Below, piece by piece: positions 38,701 through 50,178 of a stretch of 64,000 nt of DNA (positions are counted from its first letter, which is position 1; every line of letters starts with the position of its first letter). Below the pieces are notes generated by a model that saw only the letters and a list, made by a program, of their open reading frames with translations, had not been told where the DNA came from and ran no database searches. This DNA is from Centropus unirufus (taxonomy: Eukaryota > Chordata > Aves > Cuculiformes > Centropidae), in NCBI GenBank assembly GCA_013397695.1, contig VYZI01000041.1:2354839-2418838 (forward strand), given 5' to 3'. Made by a program: the position numbers and the translations under genes.

Positions 38701-40738
38701 AGCTTTATACCCGATACATTTAAAGCATGGTATCCTTGCTACCGCATATTGTACTTGCTTTCTCTGGCTGCTTTTGCTCATCAGCAGACCCAGAAGCTTG
38801 CTGATAGTTGTTCCGGAGCACTCTGGTAGATTCACATAGCACAGCCACTTAAATGGGGAGCTGGTGGTTAGAGGGGTTTAGATGGGTACAGGGCATGAGC
38901 AATGGTCTTGTCTGGCTGCTGGTGCTAGGATGTGGGGAACTGCATCTTTGCCAAGTTTGGGAGTAGTCCAGGAGTACCACAGCAGCAGGCTGGGCGCCCT
39001 GAGGCTCAGACCTGGCTCTGATGGACAGACTGGAAATACTGGAAGAGGTCCCCTGCTCTCCATTGCAAAGCCTTGCCTCACTATCTCCAGTTAGAAAGTT
39101 CCTACACTGAGTGCAATGACTATCCTCCTTTTAATCTTTCATGCTACATGCAGCTCAAAATTAATCATGTAAAGAAATAATGAGGGGGGTGGCGGTGCTT
39201 ATACCATCCCTGCAAGTAGGTGGAATCTGATTTTATTAGATGATTTGATGTGTGACACTACTAGAGTCACTAGACCCCCTGCAGTAAATATATTGTCTGT
39301 TGACAGCTTGCTGGTTTTCCACCTTGTCACCTTTCATAGGTTTTCATCTGCTGTATTGTCAATGGCAGCCTCTTTCCAAGACTTGTTGAGAGAGGGAAAG
39401 CTAATAACTTCCTCAGCCAATATATCTTGGCTATCTTACTGAGAATCCCTTTCATTTAGCTTATTGGTAATGGAAACCACCAGTCATCTTTGAAAATGCT
39501 CAAACCTACTTTATTTATACACTGATGCCACTTATTGACAAATAACTAACCTATAAATAACAAGAATCCTTTAAGCACTATTTTTCCTTCTCTTTTATTA
39601 CTTCTGACAACTTGTATACCCTTCAGTGGACGTGCTAGTCCTGCATAGTACTACAGAGTACTTAATTATTGATTAATAGAAGAAAAAAAAGGATGAAAAT
39701 AGGAAAATTCATCATACTTTTCTCATATTACAAAGGAGCCAAGTAATACAATGATCTAGGACAGAACTTAACATGTATCTGAAACTGCTACACTTTTTTT
39801 TAACGGAATTTTTATGGCTTAACTACACTCCATCGTCTTTGACACTGCTTGAGTGGTAAGAAATAAAAAGGATCGTTAATGATAAAGGTCTTCAGGAAGG
39901 CATACACTTAGCACGAAATCTATAATTCCTTCTGAATTTCTGATCCTAGATTAGAAGGCAGTTTTGTAGTTTGAGAAATAAGAAGAGTGGGACAACATCT
40001 AAAATACTAAGATTCAGGTGAAACCTTTGTTCAGCTGTATAGATACAAATCCAGTGACGTTGGGAATTAGAACCAGCTATTGAAACTCAACTGCTGTAAT
40101 ACTTGAGCATTATTAAATGCATCGTTGAGCCCACTTTCTCTTATATTCCTTACTGCTGCATCTTAACTTATTTGGGGAAGGCTGTTACAAAGGCTCAGAT
40201 GCCAGATTTAAGACCGCTGCCAGCCGAAACATTAGCAGAATATCGCTCATGGCTTCCTAATTCAATAGTTAGGCTTTATGTTCTGCTTTGTAAACAGAAG
40301 CATTGTATTTGCCTCTCAAAACAACATATTCAACTTATTCCTGCCAAACCACAGAGCCACTGGATTCTTTGTATAGTTTCTCCTAGTCATTGTTCCCTTT
40401 CCTCTCTATGCATTCCTCTTACACTGATTTCAGATCTTCTCATGCACATTACAGACTTGTTATCTATACTTCAGAATTATTTGCAAATATTTCCTAAGGT
40501 GTGCTACATAGGAAGATGTTGCTCTTGCGCATCAGGTCTACTTTAGAGGTCATTTACAGCACGTTCTTCCGTGTAAATCTTGGGGCTGAATTAAAGCAAG
40601 GCTGGGATGGAAGGTGACGCTCCTGTACAAATGACCTGGTAAGTTAAGTACTAGGGAGGTAAAAACATAATCATGTTGTAAGGTTATCATGGCATGTACC
40701 GAACTACCTGGATATTAATAAATTCCTAGAAGATCTAA
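32795..40738. other. Gene-free unique sequence
   Basis: About 8 kb without a supportable gene. The longest minus-strand frame, 157 codons at 32847-33320, is rich in S, T and P and crosses a GC-richer patch; it has no recognisable domain. Frames at 36792-37166 and 40103-40546 are open largely because the plus strand is pyrimidine-rich there. The frame at 38608-38835 on the minus strand ends in a charged tail but is also unidentified. Confidence 0.5.
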
Positions 40739-40813
40739 NNNNNNNNNNNNNNNNNNNNNNNNNNNNNNNNNNNNNNNNNNNNNNNNNNNNNNNNNNNNNN
40801 NNNNNNNNNNNNN
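40739..40813. other. Assembly gap (75 N)
   Basis: A run of N in otherwise unique AT-rich sequence. There is no clue to its content. Confidence 0.95.
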
Positions 40814-43434
40814 TCTTTATAATGGAAATTGAGAAATAACTATGCTATGTATTGGCACTGACTTTTACATGGAGGACTAACAGAGTAAAAATTCCTAATA
40901 GTCTAGCCCAGATAAAACAGGGTACAGACCCACTTCCTGTGCTCAACTGGTTGAACTGAAGCTGGCCTCTGATGTACCTGGTATTGTTTGTGTGACACAA
41001 TTGTAGAAAATGAGAGTTAATCTAACAGAGACCCCTGTGCAGATGCTGCTGCAGTATCATAACCTGCCCAAACCCTGTGAGAGAGGGAGACTGTGCTGTT
41101 GCTCTCTGGCACAGAGGGGAGAATAAAGCTTGACAGCTTGCTACCATTGGAAAGACACAATAAACCAGTTACCAGGGAGATGCAGATTCTGAGCCTCTGC
41201 TGAAAGAAGTTTTCACTCCGTGCTATTTCCAGCGCTGGAAATACACAAAACAGACTTTTACATTTTATGCAAACAGATTGAAATCAACATCACACTTCAT
41301 TTGGCTCCCAGGGGTTGAAGAGAGAAAACATATAGAACTATAAACATATTTATTTCAGAGTATTTTTCAGAGGGAAAAATCAAGCACCTGTGCCAAGCTA
41401 TTGGTTTGAATAGTGGACAGATTGAGGATGAGAGAGTCACGATGTATTCCAAGTTGAAACCGTTGCAGAGTTGCACCAACCAGTTGCCTCCCAACCTCCC
41501 CCCGAAAAAATAGTTCAGCACCCCTTGGGTTAAGAAAAGGGCCGTTACAGTTATCCCTTGCCATAAAGAGGCTACTGCAGTTGTGTGATTGCACAAACAT
41601 CTACAGAAGAAAATGCTTGATCCTCAGGATTCCCAGGCAAAAGGCGGATTTTCTATAATGTGCTTAGAGTAAAGTAAGAAGTTGCATGAATTTCCTGCAC
41701 CTGTTTCATTGTGAACCTTGCTGAGAATTGAGCTGCTTTACTGTCTGTATTTGTGGAGCACTAAATTTCACAGTAGGACTTCTAAGCCTGTGGCCCCCCG
41801 CCCTGTGATTTGTGTGTGGTGGATGTAGCATGTTTAGGAATTAAAGCAGATTTTCTGGGAGACAAAAGCAAATGAGTATATTCAGTAGGATGTGGTAGAA
41901 ATAGAGAAAAAAAAATCTTGCTGTATTTTAACTAAACACTTTCAAAACATGCCTTCTAATGATGACCGCTAACAAATATTGTTACATGAGCTTCCCGTTC
42001 TAAACCATGCTTCCATGTTTTGCACCCTGAGCAATTCCATTTCATAAGAGAATGGCTTTTTCACTGCAAAGAGCTGGGAGGCCCTGCCCTGGGGATTTCT
42101 GCTGGATATAAATTTCACAGTCTGTAGGACTCTTGCCACTGTTGAATAAGTATGTGATACCCTACAAAGATCCACATGGCTGCCTGCAGCCTGGCACTAC
42201 CTGTGAAGAGCTCTATGACAGGAATCAAATATCCCAGGCTCTCATTTGACACAGGCTGGTAGGGCTGGAGCTGTTCTGCTCCAGTGTCATCTCTGCTCTC
42301 ACTCCTATCCATACATTTTTACAGCTGACTTCACATTTACTCAGAAAAATCACAAGAGAAACACCTTCCTTCTGAAAACATCTGTCACCAAGCCTTATTT
42401 TTTTTTTTCTTCCCCCCCCACTCCAGCAAGTTCTTTTACTATTTTCTTAGTGAAATGTATATGACAGCCCTGTAATAATAGTGATTTTTGGATCTCCTTT
42501 AACATCTTCCAGAGACAAATGACATCAGCTCTCTTTCAGGCCTTTAACCTCTTTTATTACTGCATTCGTTTCATTATTTGAGGGTATTGCACGTGCTATA
42601 TGTACTGTAAATTAATGTATGTATTATGTTGGTATTTCCAAGCACAGAACAAATACTGAGTACAGAAGGCAGGTGGCAGGCGGCTGTTGTTTAATTTCAC
42701 AGTCTGGCATTTTCATTTCATTCTTGATTTTTAGAGCTATTAAGAGTTTAATAGCAATTATTCAAAAATTGTTAAAAAAATTGTTCAAAAGAGTTCAAAG
42801 CAATTGTTAAACAAAACTTGTTTGATTCTGACAGATAACATTCCCTTTATCAAGGATCTTCTATCACCCTTATTTGGGTAAGGAGACAAGCATGGTTGTC
42901 CCTTGTCAGCTCTGCTCTTTGTTCCTGTGAGTGGCCTCATTTCACTTTTCTGAGGTACAGCCCGCCACTGCCAAACCACATCCTTGACTGACCCTCCCAT
43001 CTGTAGGGCAAAACCCACTTAAGAGATACCTCTGCCTTACGCTTCAGAGTATATGCTGTCCTTTGTCACCCTTAATTATGGATGTTTAGCCATAAATGTA
43101 CATTTTGGATGTTATAAGAAAACCAGCAGTAGTTGTTGGCAGTGCTTGCTTAAAACTGTAGAGATGCTTAAAGTCTTCCTTTTCCTATTTTTGTCACCTC
43201 CAACTGAGCTCCTTTCAGCATTCTGTTATAAAATCTTGCTCCCACCCTCTCGCACATCTGGCAGATAGTAGTCACGAACTTAATGCCAAATTGTGAAATT
43301 ATAATACTTTCCTCTCTCTTGACTGCATCTACTAAGCTACCGTCTTACAGGATAAGTAACTCCCTACCCACAGCTTGCCAGCTCACAATGGTGCCTTACC
43401 AGCAAATAATTTTAATGCAAAGCAGTCTTTGCAA
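40814..43434. other. Gene-free unique sequence
   Basis: No gene was recognised. A pure pyrimidine tract (T-run, C, TT, then eight C) lies at about 42398-42419. Overlapping short frames on both strands near 41300-42300 are unidentified. Confidence 0.5.
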
Positions 43435-43760
43435 ATGGGACCTGTAGATTATTTTCACAGTGAAAATCATTAGCAAGGATAATTAACTAAGACTGTGGTG
43501 ATGAATAGCGCTGCACTACTGATCAGTGTAATAAAGAACAGAAGCCACTAATTACAGATAGCAAGCCTTGAAGCCAATGAGAAATTTAATTTAACGTTGC
43601 TACACAGACTCCACACAGTCTAATGTAACTTTGCAATTATCATAATAAAATCTTGCCACAGATGATGCTTCTGGGAATGTTCCAGGTACAAAGATATATG
43701 TCCATCAGAATAAAAGGGTTTGCATTCTATCAATTACAGCATCTTGTGAGAACAGGTTAA
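43435..43760. promoter_or_regulatory. Possible conserved non-coding stretch
   Basis: The sequence has several homeodomain-type cores (TAATTAAC near 43480, CTAATTACA near 43550, TTTAATTTAA near 43587) within about 150 bases, no low-complexity runs and no open frame. That texture is common in vertebrate developmental enhancers. It is an impression only, and the boundaries are arbitrary. Confidence 0.2.
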
Positions 43761-43765
43761 AACTC

Positions 43766-44146
43766 TTGAGCAGGTGTTTGGCTTATACAGCCCTCACAAT
43801 GGGCCCAGAGTTCAGATCCATTTCCATGAGCTCCAAGGGTTCCAGAACCTCTAATCGGTTTTCAAGGCAGCACCCCAATGTTGTTAAAGATATTACATGC
43901 GTTTTACTTAAAAGCATCTCAAAATGTCTAGTTTGGTCTGTCAAGCATACTCTGCACTTGATGTATGTTATGGTTCATCATACTAAAATGACAGATCCTA
44001 GGCAATGCAAAGTGATGGGGACCACCCCTATTAGCCCCATAGAGGCATACAGCAAAGGGTGTTTGACAGTGACTACTAACTGGCCTTCAGCTGCACTGTG
44101 CTGCATTTCAAAATCTGAGGCTGTGTGGATTAAATGCCCATGCTAG
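43766..44146 (+). other. Unidentified 126-codon open frame
   Basis: An open frame with ordinary residue composition and no homopolymer bias, which sets it apart from most frames here. I recognise no family, domain, signal peptide or membrane segment in it. No promoter or clear splice sites were identified. A chance frame is the simplest reading; a decayed transposon frame or an exon of an unknown transcript are alternatives. Confidence 0.15.
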
Positions 44147-47100
44147 AACCAAAGCTACGACATTATTACTTCCACAAATTAAGGCAAACCATGTATTCTG
44201 TCAGCTCTACAGCCTCCCTTTCACATGCACTCTAGTAACATGCTGAGTGAAGAGGAAAACAGTGAAGTTTTTGTTTTGCATCTTAATCCACTACATGTTA
44301 CATGTTATTTTTTATTACAAAATGCAGTGTATTTTAATTATGTCTTGATATGGACTGTCTCGTGTACAGGTTAGCTTTGCTTTATTGGACTGCAAGATTT
44401 GGAGCTATATTACCTGAGCAGAGGTCAAATAAGTAGAATTTTCAGTAGCATGGCTGGGTTTTGACAGGCATATCAAGTGTTCCATTGTAAGATCCTCTTG
44501 TAAAGTAGAAGTATCTAAAAGGGGATGGGAATAATAAAATACAACAGTCTTCAAGGGATTTAAAAGCTGGCTAAAAGTGGTAGATAACATAAGTGTTCTC
44601 TATGTCCTATCTGTAATGGATAAGCACCAAAATATTTAAATTACACAGATTTAAGGAAAGCTATCCATCTGAAAGACAGCGGAATAGTAATTTGAGTAGC
44701 TATGAGTTCAGAAGGCTTTTTGAGGGAGAACTTAAAATAAGGTAGAAATATGCCTCTCAGCAGATATCTGGGTTAAAATGCTCCTGCTTTGAGGTGAATG
44801 AATGGACAATATGGCTTTGAGGCACCTTCTAGGCCTATTTTGTGTATTTTTCATGTAATTATTGTTCAGAGGAGCAGTAACCCTCATTGCACCTGTCAGA
44901 TAAAGCTCCAGCATTGTACAGGATTTCTATTCCAATTTCTGCGGTCTCCAAGTTAGCTAGAAATAACTATAACCCTGAAGGGAAGGGGAAAAATATCTTG
45001 AAGTACAGGCTAAAGAAAATCTGGGATAAATTAAATCAAAAGAAAAAAACTGTGAAAGCTTACCTAGCCCAATGGACATGAGGAGTCTAGCTGGATTCTG
45101 GCCAGGTACTGTTGTGACCCTCATGCTTCTGAGTGCTCCTGTTTGTTCTGAACATTTTGATTTTATGCGCCTCAGAGCGGAGATTGGGAGTCGGGGCTCG
45201 GAAGCTGTCTATCATGGTTTGTTTTTTCAGCACCATGCACAGAACTAAACCTGTGATGGCCCCTATCTGATTCTGAGGATCAGATACAAATCCAGGGTCA
45301 AGTCAGTGCCTCACCACTTGTGTTTGTTTCCTTATTTAATCCATACAACAAGTCAACAATCTTGACAGAGTGTGTACAGTAAAGGAAACAGGGCTGTTCC
45401 CGTTCTTGCATAACACATCTCGGGTTTGTTTTCCATATGATCGCGTTGGTTGGGAAGTGAGCACAGCTGACTTTTCAGAAACTTTATCTTTTTGTTAATC
45501 TGAAAACACTCTACTGAATTCCACTTGCAATGACATTTTTCGAAGGGCAGTTTCAGGAGGAAATCTATGAGAGAAATGAAAATAGAAGGATAGTAATAAG
45601 GTCTATTTAAAAACTGATAATTTAATTAAACTCCCAGAATTCATTTGAATGCAAAAGAGTTAGTGTGACCAGTCAAGAAAAGGTAGAGAATGATTAAACT
45701 ATTAGCATTGATATCATACAACATTAAAGTAATAATAAAATGAGTTTAGTACTCATTAGAGAGTGAAGAGAGCAAAAGGTTGTCGTCTACTGCTAAGGAG
45801 AATGTATCAGGATCAAAGGAAGAGTTACAATGCAAAAGTAGGTTAGTCCCCTACAGAATCTAAGATGCCAGCACAGTGCTCATGCTTAACAAAACTAGTG
45901 CTCTTACCACTCTTTGTGGTATTTGTTACTTGTACAGCAGGACAGTCGTAGGTGAAGCTCTGAGAAGTAGCATTGACATCATGATAATAGAAAAGAGTTC
46001 AAAACTCAGATTATATTACTAATAATGATAAAAATAATAATCACATCATTAAAATGTCTCTTTTATGGATCAAAACTTTTATGAATTTTACTCTTTTTCT
46101 ATCTGTATTTATATGAAAGAGAGAACTGAGCTATCTTTAAGTGCTCATTTTATGCAGAACAGGTAATTAGACTCAGCTAAAATAAACCTTCTTTCAGAAA
46201 CTTGTTTTGAGATATTTAATGTTGCTGGAATGAGCTGGATTAATTGCAGCAAATTGTCAATCATGTTGTTACACTGAAGCAAAAATAACTTGTAGACTTC
46301 AGTCACTTCTGTCTTTTTCAACAGAGATTTTTATACCTGTCTTCAAAACCTGAATGACAGTGAAATACATGTCTTCAGATCAGACCTAGATATTTCTTCC
46401 TGCAGAAGTGTTTACTATGTATAATACTAAAGCCACTGGCCTGGGAGCTATCGAGAATTGTCTCACTCTCAGGTCTGTTTAAGTCAGTGTAAACTGGGAT
46501 GAAGAGATTTGTACAAAGTCAGCTGGATCCCAAGCTTATCTGGATCTCTTACACACTCTGATTGCGTCCTGATCATGGAACTATTTGCAAATCCCCTCCT
46601 ACAATTAGAAACCACATAATCCTGATTTTATTCTAATGCATAATGAAAATGAAACTCTCAAAACTTTAAAATCATCTTTTTCAGGTCTACAACCAAAGAG
46701 ACACTTCACTCTCCCTTTCTTCATCTCAGTTTATCAATATACCTAGAACATTCAGAAGTTTAAAATCTTAATTATAATGATAATCTTATACTATGTCGAA
46801 AGGAGTGCAAACTGAGATTTTAAAATTAATATATTCTCTTATGCTTCATAGTATTGATTAACTAATATCCCAGTATAACCCAGTAAAATCTTAGCAGAGG
46901 AGCACACCTTGTAAGCAAACATAGCAGTGATGAAGTACCTCACTGAGAATGCATGTTGCAATCTTAGTCTTTCTTCCAATTAAACTTACAGTGGTTTTTT
47001 TTATGAAATAAGAAAATGCCTGAAAATATCTCAAAGGAAATAAAAAAGTGCTCTGGCTTTATTTTACTTTTTGTCATTACCTTTTGGTGTAATTTCTTTA

Positions 47101-48110
47101 GTAACGAGTGTCTACGAGATAAAAGTGAAAAATAAACACTCAGGCTAATTCTGAGAAACCTCTTACATGTCCTTCTATTTCCTTACACTCTTAATAGCTT
47201 ATGAACTTTTAGAAACCTTGTCTAGGCTTTAAAATATAACCATTTTTGACAGCCAAGTGGTGAAATTCCCACAATAAGACACTTTTGAGGAGACTGTATA
47301 GAATATCTCTCATCTGAAAAGAGATTTTATTACACTATTTCAGGCTCCTCATTCAGATATGGAGGACACACAAGCTTTCTGCTCACACAGGATTATGTGA
47401 TGTGTATAATGCCAAGTGCATTAACTATTTCACAGTCAAGCAAACTGTCTGTCCTTACCACCAGTAAGGACCCTCTTTCTCTCTTATGCAGTCAGTAACT
47501 GCAGTTAGAGTGGCTTTTCTCTGTGGTACTCCAAGCAATGCAAAGAGAAGCATGCAACTCCTCTCACCCATCCTGTTAGTTGTCCCTTCCCTTTCCAGAA
47601 GCAGTATTCCAGTGGTGGACAAAATAATGAAGTCTCTATCTCAAAAGTATCTCACGTCCATAATTTTGTGCTAAGGAAAAGCAAATGTTTATACAAGGCC
47701 TTGTTTTCGTTCCAAGTTGTGCACTTAAAAAAGTCTCAGCACAGCCTGAGATTTGCTCTTCCAGCTGTCCTGAGACAAACTCGAAGCAAGATTAATGGAC
47801 AGACCTCTGCTGACCAGTGCCAGTCAGTGGTGACATTTCCTTTCTGCAAATCAAGGTTTCAGGCTCTCCTTGTTGCAGCAAGCTGAGTTGGCCTTTCCTA
47901 TCCTGTAGCTACAGCTATTTTGACACACAAATTCAAATGACTTTCTATTACAGCTAAATAGGTTACCCTAGGTCTCCTGCTCAATGCTCGGCAGGAAGAA
48001 ATGTCTCATTTTAGAGGAAGCAGAAAATCCATCATTGCTCTGTATATTCTGTGGATAAGGACACATGAAAAAGAGCACAATTGAAAAACTAACCACCTAT
48101 GTTTGAAATC
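44147..48110. other. Gene-free AT-rich sequence
   Basis: Nearly 4 kb in which I recognise nothing. Short frames at 47486-47886 on the plus strand have no domain. Confidence 0.5.
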
Positions 48111-48114
48111 TTTA

Positions 48115-48468
48115 TTAGGACGATATGGTTTGTGTTCCAGGGTCATGTATGGGAACAGTTTGGGAGGATTGGAAGGATAATGTAGAATGGTGAGAAAAAA
48201 AAAAAAAAAAAAAAAAAAAGAGTATGAGGTTGCATAGATACTTTTCTAGACGAGCCACAGCATTTGAATTTCCATTTGGAAGAAGATTAAAATCTAAGCG
48301 CGATGTGTCCTGATCCACAAAGAACTCCCTAATCCAAAGACCTCTGCCACCATCAGTAGCTCTTACTTTGTGTTTAATACGGGAAACATGGACAGGAAAA
48401 AAGAACTGTTTTCTTCTTGTCTTGGATGAATACAAAATCCTCAGCTTATAATCAAGAAGGGGATACAT
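48115..48468 (-). other. Coding-like minus-strand open frame, unidentified
   Basis: A 117-codon frame. Its first 80 residues look more protein-like than anything else in the window, with mixed charge and a segment reading GGRGLWIREFFVDQDTSRLD. I do not recognise a family. The C-terminal part is spoiled by a run of phenylalanines from the long T-run on this strand. An in-frame stop lies only ten bases upstream (48478-48480), so an exon here would need a weak acceptor just before the ATG. Possible donors are GTAAGA (48361-48366, strong) and GTATCT (48236-48241). The TAA stop overlaps an AATAAA (48111-48116, minus). It could be an exon, a decayed retrocopy, or chance. Confidence 0.25.
48195..48219 (+). 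repeat. A25 homopolymer
   Basis: Twenty-five uninterrupted A residues, the longest homopolymer in the window. No AATAAA precedes it closely on the plus strand, so evidence that it is the tail of a plus-strand retrocopy is weak. Confidence 0.95.
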
Positions 48469-49807
48469 GAAATCCTTTCACAACAAACATAAATGGGCTG
48501 TGATAAAACATGTAGATATTACCTTGTTAATACAGAAGGATGCAAATAAGATAGCCTGTTTAAAAATAAATGAGTAAATAAACTCATGCAAGACAAATGG
48601 ATGCTGTATTTGCATAGGTCAGTCTGTGCACATAATACAATACCTTTGACAGCAGCGGCCTTCAACCCCTTAATAGTGGTATACAGTCAGACAGTAAGTA
48701 TAAATACAGTTGTGTCAAGTGTCTTCATTATCAGAATGTAATCAGAGATAATTGACTGAGAGAAATGTAGAGAGAGTCTGTAAATTAAAATAAGAAATGG
48801 TTTTAAATAATCCATGTATGTGGAAAAGCTTGTGTTAGTTTTTTTCTGTACCTGTCATCGACTGTTGTCTTTTGTGAAAAAAAAAAAACAGAGAGAGCAT
48901 CGTGGGAAATATATGAAATAAAGTATTATCTTCCTTGCCACCTTCTGTTTTAACAAGAAGTGTTTCATTAAATTCAGCTGACTAATGAAGGAATTACCAC
49001 ATCTCTCGAGAATCCAAGTTGGTTTTGGAAATTCTAGATTATGATTTACTATTTAATTTTCTCTGATTCTTTAGAAGAACTTTAAAACTAGAAAATGCTC
49101 TGGTTTTTGTGCTCTGGGTTTAAATTGCAATTAGATTCCAGCTGGAGACTGCAAAACACAGAACCCTTACAGAGAGAGTATTTGCCTTGGTGTCTATTTT
49201 GAGGCTCCTTAGCAATATCACCTTGTCACAACAGCTGTTCTGAGTACTGGGATTGGTGTGAATTTCTCCTTCACTGCCTGGCAAGCTCGAAAGTTGTAAT
49301 ACATTTTCGGTTCATTTTCGGTTCAGGTATTGCTAGGAGCAATCATCTTCATGTTCATCAAAAGAAACAAGATGTGAAGATTGCAAAGCAGACATTCAGA
49401 AACTTTTGCAAACCGCTCTCAGTTGGAAGCCTCAACTGGGACTTTATTGCAAAAACACTAGGCAATAGAAGATCAATTGCTAAATTGGTCAAAATACATG
49501 TCCGGAGGCACAGAACTACTGCCAAGCCACTCCTCTGACAAGATGGTTAGGCTGGCAGTAGGCCTGAGGAAAAGGTCTGAGTAAACAAGAACAAATTCAG
49601 TACTTGCACTATTTCAATGATTTGCTCATCTATGATCTCATTTGGCAGCAAAGATACTGTAGCTACTGGGACTTTATCTGTTTTCTTCAAAAACTAATGT
49701 TCTTAGTTACAAAATGGTAACCATCATATGCAGGCTGGGCTGAGTAGATAGAAAAGCTTTCTTTTGAAACCGAAGTGTCTGGCATGGCGAATCACTGGGA
49801 CATTATT
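48469..49807. other. Gene-free unique sequence
   Basis: No gene was recognised. It contains an A-run near 48879-48890 and a small tandem repeat annotated separately. Confidence 0.5.
49302..49323 (+). repeat. Tandem duplication of 11 bp
   Basis: CATTTTCGGTT occurs twice in exact tandem (49302-49312 and 49313-49323). A minor replication-slippage type duplication. Confidence 0.9.
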
Positions 49808-50178
49808 GAATCATAGAACAGTTCGAGTTGGAAGAGATCTTAAAAATACAGTTCCAACCCCTCTGCCATGGGCAGGGATATCTTCCGTTAGAAGATTGCT
49901 CAAAGGCACATCCAACCTGACCTTGAACACTCCCAGGGAGTGGACATCTACAATTTCTCTAGGTAACTTGTTTGAGTGTTTCACCACTGACATAGTAAAG
50001 AATGTCTTTCTAATGTCTAATCTTTCAGTTCAAAGCCATTACCCATTCTCCTATCACTCTGTGCCCTTGTAAGAAGTCCCTCTCCACCTTTCTTGTAGGC
50101 CTCTTTGGGTACTGGAAAGCTGCTGTAAGCTCTCCTCAGAACCTTTTCTTCTCCACTCTGAACAACCCCAACTCTCTG
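49808..50178 (-). mobile_element. CR1 LINE 3' end, 5'-truncated
   Basis: The plus strand begins GAATCATAGAACAG, the complement of a CR1 3' end, and continues with the complement of the CR1 3' untranslated region and ORF2 C-terminus. On the minus strand the text includes NKLPREIVDVHSLGVFKVRL, the characteristic end of CR1 ORF2. The element stops near 50178 after the complement of the 'GAGAGTTGGGGTTGTTCAG' segment, so it is about 370 bases long and truncated at its 5' end, as most CR1 copies are. Only one terminal repeat unit remains at the 3' end. I see no clear target-site duplication, which is usual for this family. Confidence 0.92.

Noticed and set aside
40103..40546. Plus-strand 147-codon frame
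   Set aside because: It is rich in L, S, C and I because the strand is pyrimidine-rich; no family resemblance.
49764..50072. Plus-strand 102-codon frame
   Set aside because: It lies antisense to a CR1 3' end; the minus strand holds the true ORF2 C-terminal text.
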